This document shows, piece by piece, positions 27,686 to 36,516 of a stretch of 64,000 nucleotides of DNA (position 1 is its first letter; every line of letters begins with the position of its first letter). Under the pieces are notes generated by a model. That model did not search any database and was not told the DNA's origin. It saw nothing but the letters and a program-made list of their open reading frames with translations. Origin of the DNA: Polynucleobacter sp. TUM22923 (GTDB lineage: Bacteria > Pseudomonadota > Gammaproteobacteria > Burkholderiales > Burkholderiaceae); NCBI RefSeq assembly GCF_030295705.1, contig NZ_AP027274.1, positions 682,001 to 746,000 on the forward strand. The letters are read 5' to 3'. The position numbers were made by a program, and so were the translations under genes.

Positions 27686-28701
27686 TTAAACCCGATTTTC
27701 CCGGGGAAATATCACGGCACCAAGAACTGTAAACACACTTAATGCCGCAATAGATTTCAGCATTAAATCGAATCCACCCTCGTTATAGAGAATTGATACT
27801 AAGCCAACAGAAAGCCCCGCTGCAGTGAATCCTAAAAAGTACCTTACTGAATAGGCTCTACCTCGCCACTCGTCTACCGTATATTTTCCGAGCATCGTGT
27901 CATTGACTGTTACCTGCCCAAAAACTGCTGCAATAATCACAATCGTCAAAACAATTAGCCCGTAATCAGTCATCGTCGAGGCGAGAAATAAAGCGGGGAC
28001 AATAATTAAGGCCAATGGTAAGAATACATTTTTAAGTGAATGCTTATCTAGCAAGTGTCCAATAATGTACTGAGCTAAAGCGCCAAATAAATAAACAAAG
28101 AAAGTAATCGTACCTAGAGCAGCAGTATTACTTGTTAAATTAGAGAGTCTTTCTTGAAAGATTTTAGGCAATGCTACCGTTACTGAATTAAAGGTAATTG
28201 AGCTGGCAATAATGGTGATAATTAAAGAGGCAATAACCCACACCATGACTGACTTAGAAACTCGAGCAGTTCCCGCTGCAGACTTTTTAGACACCCCGTC
28301 AGCAGACTTTGGAATGGCCCGCATAAACAGATACCCAACCACCAAACAGGCAATTCCAGGCACCCAAAAAGCAGCGCGCCATCCAAAGTATTCATTAATC
28401 ACACCAGTGAACAATGCCGATGAAGCAACGCCGACATTACCCCACATGCCATTAATGCCCATTTCTTTACCGAGCTTATCTACATTTGCAACTAACATTG
28501 CAGTACCAACAGGGTGATATATAGAGGCAACAGTACCCACTACCAGCAACATGACACCCAACTGGATTGGCGTTTGTACAAATGAAATTCCCGAAAGAGC
28601 CAATCCCATCCCAAGGAAGAAAATTGCCATCATATTGCGGCGGCTCCACTTATCCCCCAGCCATCCAGAAAATAAAGAACCTGCACCGAAAGCAATGAAA
28701 C
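27686..28701 (-). pseudogene. MFS transporter, N-terminus removed at the IS boundary
   Basis: The open frame encodes about 315 residues from ATG 28633 with roughly nine to ten transmembrane helices of a major facilitator. The same frame continues upstream of that ATG, with GAGSLFSGWLGDKWSRRN (the conserved MFS loop 2-3 motif), up to the IS end, where it stops. So the first one to two helices are missing. The other side of the IS shows no matching N-terminal part, so the gene was not simply interrupted; a deletion accompanied or followed the insertion. Probably non-functional. Confidence 0.8.
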
Positions 28702-28715
28702 GGTAATCATCCCCT
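28702..28715 (+). repeat. IS left terminal inverted repeat
   Basis: GGTAATCATCCCCT, the exact reverse complement of 29886-29899. It lies three bases beyond the orfB stop codon. Confidence 0.85.
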
Positions 28716-28717
28716 TT

Positions 28718-29542
28718 TTAACCTAAGCTAAAAGTAGAGGCTGGTACTGCAATTGCTAGTTTTTGTTTAGGAGTAATTCCTCCTAAACCCATATTGGGTC
28801 TTTCGTGATTGTAGGTCCACATCCAGTGGGTTGCAAAATCTTGTACTTCATCAATCGATTCAAAGAGGTATTGATTAAGCCAGTCATATCTCACCGTACG
28901 GTTATAGCGTTCAATATAGGCATTTTGTTGTGGCTTACCTGGTTGGATGTAACTCATCTCTATCTGATGTTTAGCAGCCCATACAGTCAGGATGTTTCCT
29001 ACGAGTTCGGGGCCATTGTCACAACGTATTTTTAAGGGCTTGCCACGCCATTCAATGATTTGATCGAGTGACCGGATCACTCGTACTGCGGGCATGGAAA
29101 AATCAATATCAATGGCCAAGGCCTCTCGATTAAAGTCATCGATCACATTAAAAAGGCGGATGGTTCTGCCGTCGTGCAACTGATCATGCATAAAATCAAT
29201 CGACCAAGTGTCATTAATGCCTTGGGGTACAGCTAGTGGTAAAGGCTTTTCCCGAACCAAGCGTTTATGGGGTTTGATGCGTAAATTGAGCTCTAGTTCC
29301 TTATAGATCCGATAAACCCGTTTGTGATTCCATTTAAATCCCTTCACGTTACGCAAGAACAGGTAGCAAAGACCAAAGCCCCAGTTACGTTGATTGTGAG
29401 TAAGACGAACCAGCCAATCGGCAATGAGGGCATTGTCAGTCGACAGCTTGGGGCTATAGTGATAGCAGGTCTGGCTAATGACAAAGGTGTCGCACGCTAA
29501 GCGGATGCTCATACGACCCTTTTTTACTTCTTGGCTGGCCAT
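28718..29542 (-). CDS. IS3-family transposase, orfB (DDE integrase domain)
   Basis: Catalytic subunit, 274 residues from the first ATG. The helix-turn-helix-like HTH_21 region precedes an rve integrase core with D116 (WSIDFMHD), D175 (RCDNGPEL) and E211 (IERYNRT); 35 residues separate the last two, the IS3-type D-D-35-E triad. All three are intact. The frame is open upstream through the orfA slippery site, so the working product is probably an OrfAB fusion made by frameshifting. Confidence 0.95.
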   Translation of the reverse strand: MASQEVKKGRMSIRLACDTFVISQTCYHYSPKLSTDNALIADWLVRLTHNQRNWGFGLCYLFLRNVKGFKWNHKRVYRIYKELELNLRIKPHKRLVREKPLPLAVPQGINDTWSIDFMHDQLHDGRTIRLFNVIDDFNREALAIDIDFSMPAVRVIRSLDQIIEWRGKPLKIRCDNGPELVGNILTVWAAKHQIEMSYIQPGKPQQNAYIERYNRTVRYDWLNQYLFESIDEVQDFATHWMWTYNHERPNMGLGGITPKQKLAIAVPASTFSLG

Positions 29543-29565
29543 CTCGCGGCGGCGAGATGGCCGAG

Positions 29566-29829
29566 TTACTTTTTTTGCAGAACTTCCTTTAAGACATCCG
29601 CCTGGAGTTGGACTTCGGCGTACATCTTCTTTAGGCGGGCATTTTCAAGCTCTAACTCTTTAACGCGGGACATCATAGAAGCATCCATACCGCCGTATTT
29701 AGAGCGCCACTTATAGAAGCTAGCAACGCTAATATTGTGCTCACGGCACAGTTCTGGGGCTGGCACGCCAGATTCGGCTTGTTTGAGGATGGCCATGATT
29801 TGGCTATCGGTAAATCGGGAGGTCTTCAT
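29566..29829 (-). CDS. IS3-family transposase, orfA (DNA-binding subunit)
   Basis: An 87-residue protein with an HTH_Tnp_1 domain ([20 protein letters not shown], then [20 protein letters not shown]) and a C-terminal leucine-zipper-like coiled coil ([20 protein letters not shown]). It recognises the IS ends and controls transposition. Its last codons CAA AAA AAG form the frameshift site to orfB. Confidence 0.94.
   Translation of the reverse strand: MKTSRFTDSQIMAILKQAESGVPAPELCREHNISVASFYKWRSKYGGMDASMMSRVKELELENARLKKMYAEVQLQADVLKEVLQKK
29569..29576 (-). other. Programmed -1 frameshift site (A AAA AAG)
   Basis: On the minus strand orfA ends CAA AAA AAG TAA. The heptamer A-AAA-AAG allows tandem slippage by -1 into the orfB frame (next codons GTA ACT CGG), which is open up to the orfB ATG. 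This is the standard IS3-family signal for OrfAB production; I did not identify a clear downstream stimulatory hairpin beyond the GC-rich CGCCGCGAG segment. Confidence 0.8.
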
Positions 29830-29885
29830 AGAATTTCCTTTAAATCAAACTACATAGAAATTCTACTTTTAAATCAAGTTAAGCT

Positions 29886-29899
29886 AGGGGATGATTACC
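29886..29899 (-). repeat. IS right terminal inverted repeat
   Basis: AGGGGATGATTACC, perfectly inverted relative to the left end. It marks the upstream end of the IS, 57 bases before the orfA start codon. Confidence 0.85.
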
Positions 29900-30338
29900 A
29901 CCCGGACAGGCGGACAACTCAGCTTGGACTTACGGGTAGCTGCCAGCCAGACGAAATACCACTAAGTCTCAGCAGTTAACCCATATAAGGTTTTTAGGTG
30001 CACAGACATACCAATATTAAAAAAGCCATTAAGATGAGAGCTCCTGCAATAATTAATCACAGAACAAATGCAACAAGTTAATAATTACGCTCAGATGACT
30101 TTAATTGAGGATGTGACCGAAGCTAACAAACTTGTCGGAGAGCATATTGATTCCTTAACCAGGAGATCAACCCTGATTCAGGAGCGCCTAGCTGTTATAC
30201 ATCCAGAAGTGAGCATAAGAACAATTCGTCGAATTCTCAGTAAAGATATCGAAAAGTCATAAAAGGTAGGGGTAGCTACACAGATTTGACTGACAATGAT
30301 TTTGGTTAAATCTTACGATTATGGTGGGCGAGGTTATA
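29900..30338. other. Intergenic DNA between the IS and the GT2 gene
   Basis: About 440 bases. The first ~90 bases after the IS show no match to the truncated MFS in any frame and include stops in all frames. The only candidate gene is a 64-codon frame at 30068-30262, listed separately. No RNA gene or repeat is evident. Confidence 0.4.
30068..30262 (+). CDS. Unrecognised small ORF (64 aa)
   Basis: A soluble, helical-looking peptide (MTLIEDVTEANKLVGEHIDS, then basic RRIL near the end). It has no clear Shine-Dalgarno sequence and no family I recognise; an internal ATG at 30098 gives 54 residues. The last part (IRTIRRILSKD) could be a DNA-binding helix. It may be a real small gene or a remnant; evidence is thin. 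Confidence 0.3.
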   Translation: MQQVNNYAQMTLIEDVTEANKLVGEHIDSLTRRSTLIQERLAVIHPEVSIRTIRRILSKDIEKS

Positions 30339-30992
30339 TCAGAGCGCATCATGCTCTTTGGGAGTCTGAGCGAGATGCTCATATTTCAAAAAGTTTTCTC
30401 GATGTCTTCTATAAAAGAGTAGGCCCTCTTTTACGCTAGAAACACTTGCACCTTGTTCAAGCATTTTGTCCCATAGATGCCAGTCTTCTTGTGGATGTAT
30501 GCCATCGTGAAAGCGTTTCTTGTAACCAATTTTTTGGGCCAATACGGTTCTATACATCATTGAGCCATGATGTTTTCCTTCTCGATCCCAGTATAAGTCG
30601 CCCTGATAGGGCTGAGTTTCGCCAGGCACTCGATCATGAATCTCTTCCTTTAATTCTCCAGTAACCACGATGTCATAGGTCACAATATCGGCGTTTGCAC
30701 TTGATAACAACGCTATTGCATCAGATCTGAGCCAATTATCTGCCCCAATAAAGATGACATATTCAGTATCGACCATCATTAATAAATCATGAAAATTATC
30801 GACTACACCCAGATTTACAGGGCGAAGTATAAATTCGATGCTCGGATATAAGGCTGGCAAGTGGCTGCAGTCATACGCGCCATCATCAACAAAAATTACT
30901 CGATGCGCAGCTTGAGTTTGGGATAGTAAGGACTCTATGCAGTGGGCTGCTAGATGACCATACTTGTAGGAGGCTATAACGACAGTAATCAT
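30339..30992 (-). CDS. Family 2 glycosyltransferase
   Basis: A 217-residue GT-A fold enzyme: N-terminal MITVVIASYKYGHLAAHCIE, nucleotide-binding FVDDG (about residues 34-38), and GADNW in place of the usual DxD metal motif (about 78-82). EDWHLWDKM (about 170) matches the catalytic ED region of GT2 proteins. No polysaccharide cluster surrounds it; it stands alone between the IS and chaA. Substrate unknown. Confidence 0.82.
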   Translation of the reverse strand: MITVVIASYKYGHLAAHCIESLLSQTQAAHRVIFVDDGAYDCSHLPALYPSIEFILRPVNLGVVDNFHDLLMMVDTEYVIFIGADNWLRSDAIALLSSANADIVTYDIVVTGELKEEIHDRVPGETQPYQGDLYWDREGKHHGSMMYRTVLAQKIGYKKRFHDGIHPQEDWHLWDKMLEQGASVSSVKEGLLFYRRHRENFLKYEHLAQTPKEHDAL

Positions 30993-31229
30993 ATGGCCTG
31001 TATTGAAACACGAATATGCGATCTTAGTATTTGAGAAAAATATTCGTATCTAAATCAGGCTTTTGAAGGGTGCAAGCACCTTAGTTTTCTTGTAGCAAGT
31101 ATGCTTTTGCGTGAAGGTTAAGAGATATTAATTTCTCCTTCCTTTGTCTATTGCCAGCTAAATGCGATTAAACGATACTAAACATAACAAAGACCCACTG
31201 AACGTAATTAGATGCAACCGATTTTCAAA

Positions 31230-32291
31230 TTAAGGTACCAGACTCAAGAATAAATATCCTATGAAAATAATGATATGAACTACCCCCTGCAATAAGGTGG
31301 TGCGTCCAATTGCTAAAGTCAATGCCCCGATAAAAAGAGAGAGGTACAGTAAGACTATATTGAGATTACTAATTCCCAAGCTCAAAGGTAAATCCAACAA
31401 TATCGCTATCCCAGCTACTGCAGGGATAGTTAACCCAATACTCGCCAGACCAGAGCCTAGAGCCAAATTTAAGCTATTTTGAAGGCGATTGACGGTTGCC
31501 GCTCTGACGGCGGCATACCCCTCCGGGAGTAATACCAGAAGTGCAATGGCGATACCGACAATAGTTTTAGGGGCATCAGCCGCTCTCACACCTGCCTCTA
31601 TTGCAGGACTCAAGGCCTTTGCTAGAGTGACTACCAAAACTAAACAAACGAGTAGGAGTACGCAGCTCAATAGTGTTTTGAGATTGCTAGGTTTTTCAGC
31701 GTGAATGCTATCGTCAGACATGGTTTGATCGGTAAGCTTGGGCAGAAAGTAATCTCGGTGCGTTACTGTCTGGAAAAACACAAAAGCAATGTACAGAGCT
31801 AAGGAAGCGATACCAGCAAAAGCGAGTTGACCTTGGGTAAAATTAGGCCCTGCAGTACTGACAGTCACTATTGGCATGACTAAAGTGAAGGTGGCTAGGG
31901 CAGCAAGCACTGCCAATGCAGAGTTAGTGCCCTCATTGCGAAAGATCATCTCATGATGCTTGAGGCCACCAACAAAAATACAAAGACCAATGATGCCGTT
32001 AAGCACAATCATGACGGTAGCAAAAACGGCATCACGCGCAATGAACTCCGCGCCCGCATTACCAGCAAGCATCATTGAAATAATCAAGGATGTTTCGATG
32101 ACCGTAACGCTAACGGCGAGCACCAGGGTGCCATAAGGCTCTCCTGTTTTGTGTGCGATAAGTTCCGCGTAATGAACCGCTGCCAGCACAGCCCCAATGA
32201 GAGCGATGGCTAGAATGCTGATAAACCAATTTTCATTGGCATGTAGTGTAAAAAATTCGATCATCGTTTCTAGTATCGCAATCAATATCAA
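31230..32291 (-). CDS. chaA: ChaA-type Ca2+(Na+,K+)/H+ antiporter
   Basis: A 353-residue membrane protein with about eleven helices and two inverted CaCA repeats. Each repeat has an acidic ion-binding core: GEPYGTLVLAVSVTVIETSL in the first and GIAIALLVLLPEGYAAVRAA in the second. This matches ChaA, which exports calcium, sodium and potassium in exchange for protons. ATG 32261 is an alternative start that would remove the first ten residues. No neighbours suggest a specific ion. Confidence 0.88.
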   Translation of the reverse strand: MILIAILETMIEFFTLHANENWFISILAIALIGAVLAAVHYAELIAHKTGEPYGTLVLAVSVTVIETSLIISMMLAGNAGAEFIARDAVFATVMIVLNGIIGLCIFVGGLKHHEMIFRNEGTNSALAVLAALATFTLVMPIVTVSTAGPNFTQGQLAFAGIASLALYIAFVFFQTVTHRDYFLPKLTDQTMSDDSIHAEKPSNLKTLLSCVLLLVCLVLVVTLAKALSPAIEAGVRAADAPKTIVGIAIALLVLLPEGYAAVRAATVNRLQNSLNLALGSGLASIGLTIPAVAGIAILLDLPLSLGISNLNIVLLYLSLFIGALTLAIGRTTLLQGVVHIIIFIGYLFLSLVP

Positions 32292-32327
32292 TGAGGTTGA
32301 TAAATTAATGGGTGCTTAGCTTCCTTT

Positions 32328-34133
32328 TTAATGACTATGTCTACTTGAAAGAGCAGCTTCTGCAAGCCCTTTATGCTGACTAGGGTCAATGGCATCAATA
32401 TCTGCTAAAAATTGCTTGATATCAATCTTTTTTCCGCCGACCCAAGTACCCAATACCTTCACCTTCGCAACAATTTGCTTGGGATCCACTGCGGTAAGGT
32501 CTGTTGAGAGCTCTACTAAATCGGCATATTTTCCCACTTCCAATGAGCCCACTTCTGTATCTCGCTTGAGCTGATAAGCGGCATTGATTGTTTCTGCTTT
32601 GAGTGCCTGATCCATAGTGACTGCTTGATTAGCGCCATGGACTTTTCCAGAAGTCGTCGTACGCGTGACCATACTTTGAATATTGAGCAACACATTGGGC
32701 GGTGAAACAGGCCCATCGTTATGAAAGGATGGGCGTACTCCAGCATCAAATGCACTTTGCACAGCCTGCCACTGAGAACCATACTTAGACTCAAACATCG
32801 TGCCATCTAACAAATCACCCCAGTAAATATACTGAAATGGCCCCATAGAAACGGTTACCCCTAAGGCGGCAGCACGTTTAAATTGATCGCTTCTTGCAGC
32901 GCCCAGATGCTCCACTCTCCAGCGATGATCTGTGCCCATGAGTTTATTTTTTACTAATGCATTTTCATAAGCATCTAGGACTACATCAAAGCCGACATCA
33001 CCATTGCAGTGAAAGGACATCTGATAACCCATCGGGGCAAACTTATCCAGGATTTGATCTAATTGCAAACGGGTGTAATTCATTCCTTTTTCACCCAATG
33101 GTCCCAAAATAATGTTGGCATTGCGGGTTGTTGGGTTATCTAAATAGCCAAAGCTTTGCGCTACTGTGCCCAACCAAGGAGAGCCATCGGCCCATAGCTT
33201 GATTCCATTTTTGCGCACCATGCTTGGATCAGCCCAAGTTACCTTATCACCCGCATCTGGCGTTGTAGACATCTGATACACGCTTAAACGCAGAGGGTTA
33301 TTGGATGATGAGGCGTAGGCAGCATAAGCCTTATACATCCCACTGTTATAAGTCATCTCAGAGGAAGAGGTAATCCCGTTAGAGGCCATATAAGCGTACC
33401 ACTTCGCACCTGATTTTAGCGGGTGGGGTATGGCTTTGTTTGCTATTGGAACCGCAACAGCCATGATTACGGGAACTTCAAGTCCAACACCATTAGAAGT
33501 GCCGTTGGCATTGCGCCCATAGCTACCCCCCACAGGGTCTTTGGGAGGCTTGCCACCAACCCAGCCCAATGACTTAATGGTTGCTGTATTAAAGTACACG
33601 GCATGACCAGAGTTATCCAAAAGAATAATTGGCCGACCGCTGGGTGTCAGCTTGTCTAAAACGCTAGCTGTAGGCTCAGGAGCGCCTTGTAGTAACTTAT
33701 CAACGCCATTAAAAACCAGTGGCTGTCCGGCTGGCATTTTAGCGTCTTCGCTTTTAATTTTGGCCTGCACATCAGCCCAGGTTTTATAGCCAAGATAGGG
33801 GGCCACCCAATAAGCTGGCGCTTGCGTTATAGCCCCGCCCAACAGTGGATGACTATGAGCCTCAATGAACCCCGGCAATAGAACCGTTGAACCCATATCC
33901 GTAACAGCCACATTAGGGGCCTTAGCGCGCACATCAGCTAAGGAGCCCACAGCAATAATCTTTTTGGTCACTGTGTCAAAGGCAATCGCTTGTGCCCGGG
34001 GATTTTTTTCATCCATTGTGATGATGGTGGCAGCTTTAAGAATGACTGTCTCTGCAGTCACCCCATTAGACATGCCGAGCAGGATAGCGATGGAAGAGGT
34101 GGCTAATAATTTAAAGGGGAATGAGTTAGTCAT
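32328..34133 (-). CDS. Exported amidohydrolase (YtcJ-like)
   Basis: A metal-dependent amidohydrolase of the YtcJ group, 601 residues from ATG 34133. This start gives a good signal peptide (MTNSFPFKLLATSSIAILLG, then NGVTA cleavage region); the longer frame to 34205 hides it behind 24 residues. Metal-binding motifs: EAHSHPLLGG (HxH), FHCNGD, RVEHLGAAR and FHNDGPV. Such enzymes cleave amide or cyclic bonds of varied small molecules; the substrate here is unknown and the site of action is probably the periplasm. Confidence 0.87.
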   Translation of the reverse strand: MTNSFPFKLLATSSIAILLGMSNGVTAETVILKAATIITMDEKNPRAQAIAFDTVTKKIIAVGSLADVRAKAPNVAVTDMGSTVLLPGFIEAHSHPLLGGAITQAPAYWVAPYLGYKTWADVQAKIKSEDAKMPAGQPLVFNGVDKLLQGAPEPTASVLDKLTPSGRPIILLDNSGHAVYFNTATIKSLGWVGGKPPKDPVGGSYGRNANGTSNGVGLEVPVIMAVAVPIANKAIPHPLKSGAKWYAYMASNGITSSSEMTYNSGMYKAYAAYASSSNNPLRLSVYQMSTTPDAGDKVTWADPSMVRKNGIKLWADGSPWLGTVAQSFGYLDNPTTRNANIILGPLGEKGMNYTRLQLDQILDKFAPMGYQMSFHCNGDVGFDVVLDAYENALVKNKLMGTDHRWRVEHLGAARSDQFKRAAALGVTVSMGPFQYIYWGDLLDGTMFESKYGSQWQAVQSAFDAGVRPSFHNDGPVSPPNVLLNIQSMVTRTTTSGKVHGANQAVTMDQALKAETINAAYQLKRDTEVGSLEVGKYADLVELSTDLTAVDPKQIVAKVKVLGTWVGGKKIDIKQFLADIDAIDPSQHKGLAEAALSSRHSH

Positions 34134-34302
34134 GGCTTTGATTTTCTTGGGTTGGGACACCAGGCAAGGGTGGTTTAGGCTAATTTGCATTGAATCTTCA
34201 ATCATATCAAGCCTATCAGCTAATCTGCCGATATTAAAGGGGAGGATTACCCGCCCAATTGGCTATTCACAGCCCTTGGGGATATCTTTTATCAACAGAT
34301 AT

Positions 34303-35322
34303 TTATGGTTTGTACCTATTTCTAAGCTTTAGCTGTGAGTAGCCTATGGCATCACCAGCATGGCTGCGAATATTTTTTATTAAAGTAGCAATAGCAGATT
34401 GTTTTGCCAGACCCGCAGGCATTGCTAGAAAAAAGGTTTCAGTATTGAGTGGAATAAAGTGTAATTTATATTCTTTGGCAATGTTGTGAAGTCCTAAACC
34501 CGCATCAGCGACATTGGCTAAGATTGCGGTTGCTACTGCGCTGTGGGTAAATTCTTCATGTTGATAGCCTTTAATTTGCCCGCTGTTCATGCCCTGAGCT
34601 TCTAGTAAATTATCAAACATGAGTCGTGTTCCGGCTCCCTTTTGTCGATTGATAAATCGTATTTCGGGCCTTGCTAAATCACGGATGGTCTTTATCTTAT
34701 AGGGGTTGCCTTTAGCAACAATCAATCCCTGCTCTCGTTTCATGACAGGTATGGCATCTATACCTTGCTTCTTTAATTCTAGGTGGATAGCCTTAATACT
34801 CTCCTCATCTGGAACATGAAATCCAGCAATATCAGATTGACCCGCAATCAGACTTTCAAGGGATTGCCCAGAGCCCATGGTTCTTAGCTCAAAATTAGCC
34901 GACTTACTAATCAGCTTTTCAATAATAGGATCACTACTGGTGGCTATTTTCCACTTACTATCTAATTGATTGGTAAGGGCTGTTAATTGCTCTTGAATCT
35001 TGATTGCTTCATGAGAATAAAGTGTATTGAATTTATTCACTAATTGCTCGGTAGAATCAACTAGTAGCTCACCTGCTGCTGATAGCTTACTTCCATGCCC
35101 TTTAATTGAGTCTAGAAGCTGAACACCCAATTCTTTTTCAGCAAGCTTGAGATGATTCCATATAGTTCTATATGAAATGCCTGCCGATTGTGCGGCGTAA
35201 ACCATACTCTTGCCATTTTTAATTTCACTTAACAGTTTAATGACCCAAGAAAGATCAATGGTAGAAGGCTTACCACCAGCGGCGCTTATCAGGGAGATGC
35301 TAGGTTTGATCTTAATTCGCAT
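34303..35322 (-). CDS. ModE/LysR-type regulator with periplasmic-binding-like domain (TupR-like)
   Basis: A 339-residue one-component regulator. Residues ~22-90 form a winged HTH (YAAQSAGISYRTIWNHLKLA, then LLDSIKG) like ModE/LysR, and residues ~135-325 form a PBP-like domain (HTH plus 'substrate-binding domain of molybdate type') with GQSDIAGFHVP and QKGAGTRLMFDNLL. This architecture is used by regulators of molybdate and tungstate uptake. It is divergent from tupA with 72 bases between, so it probably controls tupA in response to oxyanion. Confidence 0.85.
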   Translation of the reverse strand: MRIKIKPSISLISAAGGKPSTIDLSWVIKLLSEIKNGKSMVYAAQSAGISYRTIWNHLKLAEKELGVQLLDSIKGHGSKLSAAGELLVDSTEQLVNKFNTLYSHEAIKIQEQLTALTNQLDSKWKIATSSDPIIEKLISKSANFELRTMGSGQSLESLIAGQSDIAGFHVPDEESIKAIHLELKKQGIDAIPVMKREQGLIVAKGNPYKIKTIRDLARPEIRFINRQKGAGTRLMFDNLLEAQGMNSGQIKGYQHEEFTHSAVATAILANVADAGLGLHNIAKEYKLHFIPLNTETFFLAMPAGLAKQSAIATLIKNIRSHAGDAIGYSQLKLRNRYKP

Positions 35323-35340
35323 ATGAAATTATTTGCATAT
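35321..35340. promoter_or_regulatory. Imperfect palindrome, candidate operator between regulator and tupA
   Basis: ATATGAAATTATTTGCATAT is palindromic at 16 of 20 positions (arms ATATG/CATAT). It overlaps the regulator's start codon, a good place for autoregulation and for control of tupA 55 bases away. Function is inferred from position and symmetry only. Confidence 0.4.
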
Positions 35341-35394
35341 TGAGTAATGAATACTAAACAGGGATGATAACAACTCTATTAATCAGGGTCTGTC

Positions 35395-36225
35395 ATGCTT
35401 AAAACATCTTTCTTACGCCATTTATCTGCTTCGCTTACTTTTATCTGTATTGGCATTTTTTCTACTCATGCTATTGCTCAAAAAAGTATCGTAGTTTCCT
35501 CAACAACATCCACTGAGCAATCTGGACTATTTGGCCATATTCTGCCCGTATTTCAGAAGAAAACAGGCATTGATGTCAAGGTGGTGGCAGTGGGTACAGG
35601 TCAGGCATTAGACATTGGCCGTCGCGGTGATGCTGATGTAGTGTTCGTGCATGACAAGGCGGCCGAAGAGAAATTTGTCAATGAAGGTTACGCAGATAAG
35701 CGTATTGAAGTGATGTATAACGATTTTGTACTCATTGGACCAAAGTCCGACCCCGCCAAGATCTCAGGCGGAAAAGATATTAAAGTGGCCTTACAAAAAA
35801 TTGCTGATAGTAAGTCTACTTTTACCACCAGAGGAGATAAGAGCGGTACTCACGCGGCAGAACTTCGATACTGGAAAGATGCTGGGGTAGATGTTTCCTC
35901 GGATCCTGCTTGGTATAAAAATACAGGCTCTGGTATGGGGCCCGCATTAAATACTGCCTCTGGTATGAATGCCTATATTCTGAGTGACAGAGCTACATGG
36001 CTTACTTTTAAGAACCGGGGCGACTTAGCTATTTTGGTTGAGGGCGACTCTAAACTATTTAATCAATATGGCGTAATGTTGGTTAGTCCAAATAAATATC
36101 CGCAAGTTAAAAAAGTGGAAGGGCAGGCATTTATAGATTGGCTCATTTCCAAGGAGGGCCAGGATACTATCGGGTCTTACAAAGTAGCTGGTGAGCAGTC
36201 TTTTTTCCCCAATGCAAGGAAGTAA
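35395..36225 (+). CDS. tupA: Tungstate-binding periplasmic protein TupA
   Basis: A 276-residue solute-binding protein with signal peptide (about 1-28, ending HAIAQ). The tungstate-site motifs are present: VSSTTSTEQSGLF, VAVGTGQALDIGRRGDADVV with VHDKAAEEKF, MYNDFVLIGP and the RGDKSGTHAAELRYWKDAG block. TupA gives high-affinity, tungstate-selective uptake together with TupB and TupC, yet neither permease nor ATPase gene follows; the next genes are an amino-acid transporter. The binding protein must use components encoded elsewhere or be a remnant. Confidence 0.88.
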   Translation: MLKTSFLRHLSASLTFICIGIFSTHAIAQKSIVVSSTTSTEQSGLFGHILPVFQKKTGIDVKVVAVGTGQALDIGRRGDADVVFVHDKAAEEKFVNEGYADKRIEVMYNDFVLIGPKSDPAKISGGKDIKVALQKIADSKSTFTTRGDKSGTHAAELRYWKDAGVDVSSDPAWYKNTGSGMGPALNTASGMNAYILSDRATWLTFKNRGDLAILVEGDSKLFNQYGVMLVSPNKYPQVKKVEGQAFIDWLISKEGQDTIGSYKVAGEQSFFPNARK

Positions 36226-36267
36226 TTGGGGGCTGTTTCAAACGAACTGTTTTCTGACAATAAATAT

Positions 36268-36289
36268 CCCCAGTGAACCATTGCTGGGG
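36268..36289 (+). terminator. Hairpin downstream of tupA
   Basis: CCCCAG/CTGGGG stem with a 10-base loop, 43 bases after the tupA stop. No U run follows, so termination is uncertain. The rest of the 291-base gap up to gltI shows no gene. Confidence 0.35.
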
Positions 36290-36516
36290 TAATCCATTGC
36301 TCAAACCTTTTGATGGCCTATTTAAAATACTAGGCTGAGACTCTTTTTGAGCTGTGGGAGTGTTTTGTGCCAATCTTCCAATGGGGGAAAATACTGCCTT
36401 GGTAATAGCAGGCGCCTATAACTTTTCTACAAAGATAGCTTTTTGCGTATTTAAAGACCCATTTGTATTTATACTGAGTTTACATATTTTGCTATTTACT
36501 AACAAAAAAGGCTCCT

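Larger units (their letters stand above)
28702..29899 (-). mobile_element. IS3-family insertion sequence
   Basis: 1,198 bases bounded by a perfect 14-bp terminal inverted repeat (GGTAATCATCCCCT at 28702-28715 and its complement at 29886-29899), with overlapping orfA and orfB on the minus strand and an A-rich frameshift site. The orfA/orfB type resembles the IS407 branch of IS3. No target-site duplication is seen: GAAAC lies left, ACCCG right, in line with a later rearrangement on one side. Confidence 0.9.

Noticed and set aside
35391..35408. CTGTCAT at the tupA start as a Pho box
   Set aside because: The 7-mer overlaps the start codon and has no second repeat 11 bases away, so it cannot act as a normal PhoB activation site.
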